DNA of 5,228 bases, taken from positions 1 through 5,228 of the forward strand of contig CALFEY010000041.1 in NCBI GenBank assembly GCA_937958295.1. Direction: 5' to 3'. The notes below the pieces were generated by a model. The model did no database searches. It saw only the letters and a program-made list of their open reading frames with translations, and was not told the DNA's origin. Below, one piece after another: positions 1 to 5,228 of this stretch (position 1 is its first letter; every line of letters begins with the position of its first letter). This DNA comes from an uncultured Pseudomonadota bacterium (GTDB taxonomy: Bacteria > Pseudomonadota > Gammaproteobacteria > Burkholderiales > Casimicrobiaceae). Position numbers and translations under genes: made by a program.

Positions 1-28
1 CCTCCTCTTCCACGCATCGTCGAATCCC

Positions 29-1375
29 ATGTTCAAGCGAATCCTCATTGCCAACCGCGGGGCCGTGGCGTCACGCGTGCAGCGCGCGGTGCGCGCGCTC
101 GGCGCCACTCCCGTGATCGTCTACTCCGAGGCCGATGCAGAGCTGCCTTACGTGCGCACCGCGGAAGAGGCCTACTGCATCGGCCCGCCGCCGGCGCTGC
201 GCAGCTACCTCGACGGAGAGGCGATCCTGGCCGTCGCCCGCGCGGCCAAGGTCGATGCGATCCACCCGGGGTACGGCTTCTTGTCGGAGAAGGCGGGCTT
301 TGCCGAGGCCACGCATGCAGCAGGCATGACCTTCATCGGCCCCACCGCCCGCTGGCTGGACGCGATGGGCCACAAGACGCGCGCACGGGCCTTGATGGCC
401 GCCCACGGCATGCCCGTGGCACCGAGCTCCGAGGTGCTCACCGGGTCCCTCGACGCGCGGGTCGAGCAGGCGACGGCCATCGGCTTTCCCCTGCTCGTCA
501 AGCCGGCCGGTGGCGGTGGCGGCATCGGCATGATCGCCGTCGAATCGCCCGCCGACCTCGCGCCCGCGCTGGAGAAGGCGCAAGCGCTTGCGCTGCGCAA
601 CTTCGCATGCGCCGATGTCTACGTCGAGCGCCTGCTGAGCCGGCCCCGCCACATCGAGGTGCAGATCCTCGCCGACACGCACGGACACGCGATGCACCTG
701 TTCGAGCGCGATTGCTCCGTGCAGCGGCGCCACCAGAAGGTCATCGAGGAAGCCGCCGCCCCGGGTCTCGAGCGCGCGAGCCTCGACGCTCTTGCGCAGC
801 GCTGCGCGGCCATCCTGGGGGGACTCGGCTACGACAACATCGGAACGGTCGAGACGCTGCACGACCCGGCCGTGGGATTCTCGTTCCTCGAGATGAACAC
901 CCGGCTGCAGGTGGAGCACGGGGTCACCGAGGAGATCACGGGCGTGGACATCGTGCAGGCCCAGATCCGGCTCGCCGCCGGCGCGCACCTCAGCGACGTG
1001 ATGCCCGCGCCCCCACGCATCACGGGACACGCCCTGCAGATGCGCATCTACGCCGAAGACCCGGTGCGTTTCATCCCCTCGCCGGGGACCTTGACGACGT
1101 TCCGCCTCCCCGACGATCCGTCGATCCGGGTGGAGACCGGCTATGCGCAAGGTTGCAAGGTGACGCCCTACTACGATCCAATGATTGCCAAGGTCATCGT
1201 TCACGGCAGCGACCGGCCGGACGCGATCGCCCGCGCGCGCGACGCCCTCGCGCGCATTGCCATCGAGGGCGTCAAGACCAACGTCCCCTTCCTCGGGCGG
1301 GTGCTCGAGTCGACCGAGTTCCTGGAGGCGAGGCATGACACGCACCTCGCGGAGCGGTTGAACGCCGCGCGCTAG
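29..1375 (+). CDS. Biotin carboxylase subunit of an acyl-CoA/acetyl-CoA-type carboxylase (AccC-like)
   Basis: Cytoplasmic ATP-dependent enzyme that carboxylates biotin on a separate carrier protein, for transfer to an acyl-CoA or 2-oxo acid by a partner carboxyltransferase. The 448-residue length matches E. coli AccC (449), and the protein ends just after the biotin carboxylase C-terminal domain, so no carrier or transferase domain is fused. Visible in order: N-terminal domain starting MFKRILIANRG; HPGYGFLSE (79-87); K116; ATP-grasp Lys158 and glycine loop 161-165; H208; RRHQK (233-237); E275; EMNTRLQVEH (288-297) with E288, N290, R292 and E296; R339; YYDPMIAK (381-388). From E. coli AccC as I remember it, the catalytic and ATP/bicarbonate-binding residues are all present. 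Departures from consensus: RGAVA for RGEIA, GGGGIGM for GGGGRGM, EHGVTE for EHPVTE, QMRI for ECRI or EARI. These suggest a specialised paralogue rather than the housekeeping accC, so no symbol is given. The start is set by the family N-terminus. No clear Shine-Dalgarno is visible in the 28 bases upstream. The substrate is unknown. Confidence 0.93.
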   Translation: MFKRILIANRGAVASRVQRAVRALGATPVIVYSEADAELPYVRTAEEAYCIGPPPALRSYLDGEAILAVARAAKVDAIHPGYGFLSEKAGFAEATHAAGMTFIGPTARWLDAMGHKTRARALMAAHGMPVAPSSEVLTGSLDARVEQATAIGFPLLVKPAGGGGGIGMIAVESPADLAPALEKAQALALRNFACADVYVERLLSRPRHIEVQILADTHGHAMHLFERDCSVQRRHQKVIEEAAAPGLERASLDALAQRCAAILGGLGYDNIGTVETLHDPAVGFSFLEMNTRLQVEHGVTEEITGVDIVQAQIRLAAGAHLSDVMPAPPRITGHALQMRIYAEDPVRFIPSPGTLTTFRLPDDPSIRVETGYAQGCKVTPYYDPMIAKVIVHGSDRPDAIARARDALARIAIEGVKTNVPFLGRVLESTEFLEARHDTHLAERLNAAR

Positions 1376-1465
1376 ACGAGAGACGTTGGCTCGACCACAC
1401 CCGCTGGTCCAGGCCCACGGAAGCCGATCTCATCCGCCGGTCCGGCCGCCCAAGACAGGGCAGGG
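1376..1465. other. Convergent intergenic spacer
   Basis: Ninety bases separate the TAG stop of the biotin carboxylase gene from the TGA stop of the MmgE/PrpD gene on the opposite strand. Both transcripts should end in or near this stretch. I see only a weak inverted repeat, GACCA/TGGTC (1393-1397 and 1405-1409, 7-base loop), with no T-tract on either side. No convincing intrinsic terminator can be called, and Rho-dependent or overlapping termination is possible. The spacer holds no gene that I can support. Confidence 0.7.
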
Positions 1466-2824
1466 TCAGCCCCGCGTTCCCGCCTCGCCCGCAACCGCCA
1501 GCGCGCGCGCTGACCACTCCCGCTCGACACCCTCGAGCATGTCCTCCGGCCGACCGGCCCCTGCCGCGGCCGCACACTCCAACCACTTCGCACGCGCGGC
1601 GGCGGCCGTCAAAGGCGCCTCCGGGCCGCCAGGCATGTGCGCCACGGTCCGCACGACGTCCCGCCCCCCGCGAGCCACCACACGCACGGTCGCGGGGGCG
1701 AGCTCATTTGGATTGCTTGCGTCGACGATCACCACAATCCGCCGAACCAGATCGGCGATGCGGGCGTCCTGGACCGCCTCGGTCGCGAGCTCCGCCACTG
1801 CGAGGCGACCGCGCAAGGCAATCGAGGCCAGGGCGTACTGCAGCGAGAACTGGGCGGTGACCTGCGGATTGGCCTCGGGCTGAAACGGCCCGCCGACCAG
1901 CCTCGCCACGAACGGCGAGATCGCGACCTCGATGGCCTCGATCTCGTCCGGACCGATGCGGCCGTCGCGCAACGCCTCGTGCAGCGCCTCCATGGCCGCG
2001 TGACTGCACGCACACACGGGATACCGCTTGAGGCCGGTGCGCAGGAGGGCGAAGCGATCGCCGAGCCCGTCCAGCAACCGGTGCCGATCGCCTTCGAAGT
2101 ACAAGGTCCACAGCCCGAAGCGTCCCTCGAAAGCCTGCGCCGGCGCCGTGATGCCAACGCTCGCCAATTGCGCCGCCTGCACGCCGTGACGTGCCGCCAA
2201 CGCCGGCTGCAGGCGCTTGGCGAGCACCTGCTCGACATTGGTCTGCTGCGAGCCGGCCGCCATCGACAGGCACAGACCCAGTGCATGCGTCGCGCGTTGC
2301 GGCGCGAGCTTCAGGAGGAGCGATGCCGCCATTGCGGCCCCGAACGTGCCCAGCACGGCACCCAAGGTCCAGCCCTTCTGCGGGCCGGTCGCCGCGTTGG
2401 CGAGGCGGCACACGAGCTCGCTGCCGAGCACGTAGGCACGCGCGAGCTCGCGTCCGTCCGCATGGACGGCGGCGGCAACCGCGGACGCCGCCGCGAGGAC
2501 GATCGCATCGGGATGGACGTTCTCATGCAGGCTGTCGTAGTCCAGTGCCGAGGCCGCGAGGGCATTGACGAACGCCGCCTCCGCGGCCGGCACTCGCGTG
2601 CCGCAGCGCCAAAGGGGGCTCTGCGCGACGCCGCCGTTGCGTCGGATCAGGGCGGCCACGGCCTCGACGTCGGGCTGCGCGGCCCCGGCGAGCGCGACCA
2701 TGCGGGTATCGACGGCCAGCCATCGAGCATGCTCGATGACCTCCCCCGGCAGCGCCTCGAACGGGAGGCCATGCATGGCGTCCGCGAGCTGACGCGAAAC
2801 GGAGGGCTCAGCGGACGCCGCCAT
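1466..2824 (-). CDS. MmgE/PrpD family protein (2-methylcitrate dehydratase-like superfamily)
   Basis: A 452-residue cytoplasmic protein, the usual length for the family that includes 2-methylcitrate dehydratase (PrpD), cis-aconitate decarboxylase and iminodisuccinate epimerase. These enzymes act on small di- and tricarboxylates. Family signatures seen: N-terminal SRQLAD (10-15); LDYDSLHENVHP (94-105), matching the Asp/His cluster; GWTLGAVLGTFGAA (151-164); AKRLQPALAARHG (202-214); FEGRFG (232-237); KRYPVCACSHAAMEA (266-280); and FSLQYALA (326-333). Compared with residues I recall from cis-aconitate decarboxylase, D95, H104, K203, K266 and Y330 have counterparts. The His of the usual G-(F/W)-H-P/S-T motif is Thr153, and the His of the KxLH segment is Gln206. 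The reaction is therefore uncertain, and a classical PrpD role should not be assumed. The start overlaps the end of the SDR-like gene by 17 bases and has only a weak ribosome site (GAAG), which suggests coupled translation. ATG at 2824 is chosen because the conserved SRQLAD segment follows closely. It is the last gene of the four-gene cluster. Confidence 0.9.
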   Translation of the reverse strand: MAASAEPSVSRQLADAMHGLPFEALPGEVIEHARWLAVDTRMVALAGAAQPDVEAVAALIRRNGGVAQSPLWRCGTRVPAAEAAFVNALAASALDYDSLHENVHPDAIVLAAASAVAAAVHADGRELARAYVLGSELVCRLANAATGPQKGWTLGAVLGTFGAAMAASLLLKLAPQRATHALGLCLSMAAGSQQTNVEQVLAKRLQPALAARHGVQAAQLASVGITAPAQAFEGRFGLWTLYFEGDRHRLLDGLGDRFALLRTGLKRYPVCACSHAAMEALHEALRDGRIGPDEIEAIEVAISPFVARLVGGPFQPEANPQVTAQFSLQYALASIALRGRLAVAELATEAVQDARIADLVRRIVVIVDASNPNELAPATVRVVARGGRDVVRTVAHMPGGPEAPLTAAAARAKWLECAAAAGAGRPEDMLEGVEREWSARALAVAGEAGTRG

Positions 2825-3542
2825 CGAGCTTCAGCACCGTGCCATTGACGAAGTTGGAGCGCGGACCGAGGAGATACGCCACCGCCTCGGCGACATCCTG
2901 CGGCTGGCCGGTCGGCCGCTCGCCGTCGCCCTGTCCGGCCGCGTTGGAGCTGGCGACGATGGCCTGCATGCGCGGCGAGCTGATGGGGCCAGGCGCAATC
3001 ACGTTCACGCGGACGCCGTCGTTGGCGTAGCGCATCGCCACGCCGCGCGAAAGCAGCTCGAGGGCCGCGTTGGCCGCCCCGCCCGGCATGTGGACCGGTC
3101 GCGGGTTGGTACCGCTGCCGCCCGAGAGCGTGACGATCCGGCCGTAGCGCTGGGCGATCATGTCCGGCAGCACCGCGCGCATCGCGCGCACGGCGCCCAT
3201 GTACTTGGTGGCCATCGCCTCCACGAAGGCGCCGTCGGCCAGGTCCAGGAACTCGCCGAAGGCGGAGATCGACACCGACGTGACGAGCGAGCCGATGGGG
3301 CCGAGCTCCGCCTTGATGGCCTGCGCCGCCTCGCGCACGCTCGTCTCCTGCAGAAGGTCCACCGGCGCGACGATCGCCGGGCCCGGCAACGATCCGGCGA
3401 GACTTTCGAGCGTGCTCCGGTGGCGTCCGGACAGCGCGAGCACGGCGCCGCGCGCGGACAGCAGTCGCGCGATGGCCTGGCCGATCGTGCCGGCGGCACC
3501 GATCAACCAGACGGGGCGACCCCCGAAATCGTTGTCGACCAT
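2808..3542 (-). CDS. Short-chain dehydrogenase/reductase (SDR)-like protein with atypical active site
   Basis: A 244-residue Rossmann-fold protein, the length of classical SDRs, which are cytoplasmic NAD(P)-dependent oxidoreductases. The cofactor loop is GAAGTIGQAIA (15-25), a Gly-rich turn of the TGxxxGxG type. Asp62 fits the adenine-contacting Asp. RYGRIVTLSGGSG (132-144) supplies the usual strand and a Ser (140 or 143). GVRVNVIAPGPISSPRM (176-192) is the PG motif, and VNGTVLKLDGG (232-242) is the typical C-terminus. Where the catalytic YxxxK should sit, just before AALELLSR, the sequence reads GGAAN, so Tyr is replaced by Gly154 and Lys by Asn158. The NNAG segment is VTSVSIS (87-93), and the usual helix-4 Asn appears to be Lys113. 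The fold and dinucleotide binding are well supported, but classical SDR catalysis is not. I recall a divergent SDR group with GAAGNAAL-like sequence at this place, so this is probably a subfamily trait rather than damage; the frame is intact. ATG is preceded by AAGG with an 8-base spacer. The gene starts 10 bases after the receptor gene and overlaps the MmgE/PrpD gene. Confidence 0.88.
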   Translation of the reverse strand: MVDNDFGGRPVWLIGAAGTIGQAIARLLSARGAVLALSGRHRSTLESLAGSLPGPAIVAPVDLLQETSVREAAQAIKAELGPIGSLVTSVSISAFGEFLDLADGAFVEAMATKYMGAVRAMRAVLPDMIAQRYGRIVTLSGGSGTNPRPVHMPGGAANAALELLSRGVAMRYANDGVRVNVIAPGPISSPRMQAIVASSNAAGQGDGERPTGQPQDVAEAVAYLLGPRSNFVNGTVLKLDGGVR

Positions 3543-3550
3543 CCCGGCGA

Positions 3551-3554
3551 CCTT
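3551..3554 (-). promoter_or_regulatory. Ribosome binding site of the SDR-like gene
   Basis: On the minus strand AAGG lies 8 bases before the ATG at 3542. It overlaps the TAA stop of the receptor gene (3553-3555). It supports the chosen SDR start and shows that the upstream stop and downstream initiation signal share bases. Confidence 0.6.
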
Positions 3555-4551
3555 ACTCGCTCGTATCGACCTTGGACTCGGCGATGACCTCGCGCCAGCG
3601 CGCGAACTGCTGGCGACCGAGCGTGTCGAGCTCCTGGGGCGTGCCCACCTTCACGGCCCAGCCGTTGTCGCCGAACTTGGCCACGGTCTCGGGATTCTGC
3701 AGGATGGTCCGCAGGTCGTCGTTGTAGCGCGCGATCATGTCCGGCGGCATGCCCGCCGGACCCCAGATCCCGTACCACACGCTGAAGTCGAAGTTGGGCA
3801 GTCCCTGCTCGGCGAGCGAGGGGATGTCCTTCATCAGCGGGAAGCGCTCCTTGCTCGTGCAGCCGATGATCCGGATGCGACCCGACTTCGCGTGCGTCGC
3901 CGCCGTGGCAATGGGCAGGAACATGACCGGCACCAGGCCGCCCATCACGTCCTGGATGGCAGGCGCGGCCCCGCGATAGGGCACGTGCGTCATGTCCACC
4001 CCCGCGCGCAGCTTGAAGATCTCCGCGAACAGGTGGTTCTCCGTGCCCTTGCCGGGGCTAGCGTAGTTCACGCTGGTGCCCGATTTCTTGATCCACTCGA
4101 TGAGCTGCGGGAGGTTCGTCGCGGGCACCGCGCTGTTCACGACGAGGGCGAACGTGCTCCAGCCGACCTGCGTGATGGGACTGAAGCTCTTCACCGGATC
4201 GAACGGGATCTGCTTGTAGAAGTAGGGCAGCAGGAACATCGTCGACGTCTGCAGCATCAGGGTGCTGCCGTCGGGCGGCGACTTCGCGACCGCGTCGATG
4301 CCGATCACCCCGCCGGCCCCCGGACGGTTGTCCACGATCACCGGCCGATTCCAGCGGGCCTGCAGCTGCGGCTGGATGAGACGGGACATGGTGTCAGGAC
4401 CCGTCCCCGGCGTGGAGGCGATGATGAACTTGACGGGCCCCGTGTCGCCCTGCGCCCACGCCCGTTGCGCAAGCAGCGGCGTGCAGAAAAGGGACCCGAG
4501 CGCCCACAGGGCGCGGCGGCGACCGATCCGGTTGTCTGTCTTGATCTTCAC
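3553..4551 (-). CDS. Tripartite tricarboxylate transporter-type substrate-binding protein (Bug/TctC family)
   Basis: A 332-residue periplasmic receptor of the Bug/TctC family. These proteins bind small solutes, often carboxylates, for TctAB-type secondary transporters or for signalling. The N-terminus has a basic stretch with three arginines (11-13), a hydrophobic core, and a likely signal peptidase site after AWA (31-33), giving a mature protein from Gln34. RRxxL resembles a Tat signal, but Sec export is equally possible. Family marks: KFIIASTPGTGPDTMSR (41-57), the first ligand loop; VDNRPGAGGVIG (73-84); SPPDGSTL (91-98); LPYFYKQIPFDPVKSFSPI (108-126); YASPGKGTENHL (163-174); HVPYRGAAPAIQDVMGG (189-205); PSLAEQGLPNF (244-254); and GIWGPAGMPPDMI (261-273). 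The start is GTG with a strong AAGGAGG, and it overlaps the preceding gene's TGA by 4 bases. No TctA or TctB membrane genes lie in the window, so it is either an orphan receptor, as is common in Burkholderiales, or partnered elsewhere. The ligand cannot be read from sequence; the operon context suggests the substrate of the neighbouring enzymes. Confidence 0.94.
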   Translation of the reverse strand: MKIKTDNRIGRRRALWALGSLFCTPLLAQRAWAQGDTGPVKFIIASTPGTGPDTMSRLIQPQLQARWNRPVIVDNRPGAGGVIGIDAVAKSPPDGSTLMLQTSTMFLLPYFYKQIPFDPVKSFSPITQVGWSTFALVVNSAVPATNLPQLIEWIKKSGTSVNYASPGKGTENHLFAEIFKLRAGVDMTHVPYRGAAPAIQDVMGGLVPVMFLPIATAATHAKSGRIRIIGCTSKERFPLMKDIPSLAEQGLPNFDFSVWYGIWGPAGMPPDMIARYNDDLRTILQNPETVAKFGDNGWAVKVGTPQELDTLGRQQFARWREVIAESKVDTSE

Positions 4552-5228
4552 GAAGCCTCCTTGAGTGCGTTTGCAACTACCTTGTGGTCCCCCGTGGCAG
4601 CACGCCCGAGGCGACCTTCGAATGCCAAGTCCTCCAATGGCAAGCGCCCGGAAGGGAGCTCACGCAACTGCAAGTCCTTGGGAAGCCATTCGGCAACGCC
4701 GGGACGTCCGGCGACGAACATGGCCTGTACGTCGACGTCGGGCTCGAGCTCGAGCACCCGCCGCGCGCGTTCGTGGTCGAAGCCGCCCATGCCGTGCATG
4801 ACGAGGCCCAGGTGATGGGCCTGCAGCGCCATGCTCTGCCACGCGGCTCCGGCATCGAAGGCATGCGTGCGCAAGGACTTTCCGCCTGTGTCGATGCGCA
4901 TGGACAGGACGAAGCCGAGCAGCCCGCCCCGCCCGGCCCAGCGCTTGTTGCCGGGGTTCAGCAGGTCGAAGAACTCGTCCCACCAGCGGCTGTCCCGCGT
5001 GGCGTACACGAAGCGCCAAGGCTGCGAATTGCTCGCGGAGGGCGCCCAGCGGGCCGCTTCGAACAGCGCGCGAATCTCCTCCGGGCGCAGGCTCTCGCCC
5101 GACATCGCGCGGCGCGACCAACGGCGGCGGAATGCGGGATTCACGTCGAGCCAGCCCGCCGCCGGCGCATCCGTGCCCGCGGCACGGCGGCCTCCTGGCG
5201 CAAAGCGCGCGCCGGGCTGCTGCTGCAC
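4548..5228 (-). CDS. Nitroreductase-family flavoprotein (5' end uncertain, may extend beyond the window)
   Basis: Cytoplasmic FMN-dependent NAD(P)H oxidoreductase of the nitroreductase superfamily. The natural substrate is unknown; family members reduce nitro compounds, quinones, enones or flavins. The 226 visible residues include RRRWSRRAM (34-42), the N-terminal FMN-phosphate-contacting segment; EAARWAPSASNSQPWRFVYATRD (57-79), the hallmark SxxNxQPW block; HAFDAGAAWQSMALQAHHLGL (122-142), the central helix; and HGMGGFDHERAR (145-156) with FVAGRPG (171-177), the C-terminal FMN side. The RWSxRA plus NxQPWRFVYAxRD pattern matches a subgroup I recall as RWSPRAF nitroreductases. The frame is open to the last base, where GTG (5228-5226) could be a start or an internal Val codon. 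A GTG at residue 29 is a poor start because similarity to the subgroup appears to begin just before it. The gene ends in TGA overlapping the receptor's GTG, making it the first visible gene of the minus-strand operon. Confidence 0.88.
   Translation of the reverse strand: MQQQPGARFAPGGRRAAGTDAPAAGWLDVNPAFRRRWSRRAMSGESLRPEEIRALFEAARWAPSASNSQPWRFVYATRDSRWWDEFFDLLNPGNKRWAGRGGLLGFVLSMRIDTGGKSLRTHAFDAGAAWQSMALQAHHLGLVMHGMGGFDHERARRVLELEPDVDVQAMFVAGRPGVAEWLPKDLQLRELPSGRLPLEDLAFEGRLGRAATGDHKVVANALKEAS
4556..4562 (-). promoter_or_regulatory. Strong Shine-Dalgarno deciding the GTG start of the receptor gene
   Basis: The minus strand reads AAGGAGG, then a 4-base spacer, then GTG at 4551-4549. The motif lies inside the last codons of the nitroreductase gene. 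No ATG lies nearby in frame, and the signal peptide begins directly after, so the GTG start is well supported despite the short spacer. Confidence 0.8.

Larger units (their letters stand above)
1466..5228 (-). other. Putative four-gene operon (nitroreductase, Bug receptor, SDR-like, MmgE/PrpD)
   Basis: Four same-strand genes follow one another with junctions of -4, +10 and -17 bases, leaving no room for internal promoters or terminators between them except inside coding sequence. The order nitroreductase, periplasmic receptor, SDR-like, MmgE/PrpD suggests one transcript for uptake and conversion of an organic acid; that role is inferred. The promoter and any regulator gene would be to the right of the window. 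Confidence 0.8.

Noticed and set aside
71..1345. 424-codon open frame on the minus strand opposite the biotin carboxylase gene
   Set aside because: It mirrors a well-supported gene, has an Arg/His/Gly-heavy composition with no recognisable domain, and is explained by GC-rich codon use keeping the antisense frame open.
1393..1409. Inverted repeat GACCA/TGGTC as an intrinsic terminator between the convergent genes
   Set aside because: The stem is only 5 base pairs with a 7-base loop and no T-run on either strand. Such repeats are expected by chance in DNA of this composition.
1436..1455. GC-rich palindrome (GCCGGTCCGGC) in the convergent spacer as an operator or terminator
   Set aside because: A one-base centre cannot form a hairpin loop, and a single short GC palindrome in GC-rich DNA has no support as a binding site.
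1466..2824. Naming the MmgE/PrpD gene prpD
   Set aside because: No prpB or prpC neighbours are present and active-site-region residues differ, so a 2-methylcitrate cycle role is not supported.
1637..2848. 403-codon plus-strand open frame opposite the MmgE/PrpD gene
   Set aside because: Arg- and Gly-rich translation without motifs, fully antisense to a conserved gene, and no ribosome site upstream.
2808..3542. SDR-like gene as a pseudogene because the YxxxK is missing
   Set aside because: Full length, no frameshift or stop, intact cofactor and structural motifs, a good ribosome site and tight operon placement all argue for a functional divergent protein.
3160..4815. 551-codon plus-strand open frame, the longest in the window
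   Set aside because: It runs antisense across parts of three confident genes (SDR-like, receptor, nitroreductase), and its translation is low-complexity Arg/Ala/His with no family motif. It is a high-GC shadow frame.

Overview
The window is 5,228 bases of dense, very GC-rich, protein-coding bacterial DNA. GC-rich third positions keep long antisense frames open throughout. A periplasmic receptor of the Bug/TctC type inside a small catabolic-looking operon, together with the base composition, suggests a betaproteobacterium, most likely Burkholderiales. That placement is inferred from gene content, not from a marker gene. I see no RNA gene, mobile element, CRISPR array or significant repeat.

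Layout: one plus-strand gene (29-1375) encodes a stand-alone biotin carboxylase subunit. It converges on a four-gene minus-strand cluster across a 90-base gap (1376-1465). In transcription order the cluster is: a nitroreductase-family flavoprotein (5228 to 4548, possibly continuing past the right edge); a tripartite-tricarboxylate-type solute receptor (4551-3553, GTG start, 4-base overlap with the gene before); a short-chain dehydrogenase/reductase-like protein (3542-2808, 10-base gap); and an MmgE/PrpD-family protein (2824-1466, 17-base overlap). The tight spacing and two overlaps indicate one transcript with coupled translation. The promoter must lie beyond position 5228.

Function: the cluster pairs a receptor for a small, usually carboxylated, solute with two metabolic enzyme-like proteins and a flavin oxidoreductase. 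This fits uptake and processing of an organic acid whose identity the sequence does not reveal. The biotin carboxylase needs a biotin carrier protein and a carboxyltransferase, neither of which is in the window. Whether it shares a pathway with the minus-strand operon is unknown.

The most notable features are residue-level departures from family consensus. The SDR-like protein has Gly and Asn where the catalytic Tyr and Lys of YxxxK should be. The MmgE/PrpD protein has Thr where a conserved active-site-region His is usual. The biotin carboxylase keeps its catalytic residues but differs at several otherwise near-invariant motif positions. I found no clearly new multi-gene system; the cluster is an ordinary-looking operon with divergent members.
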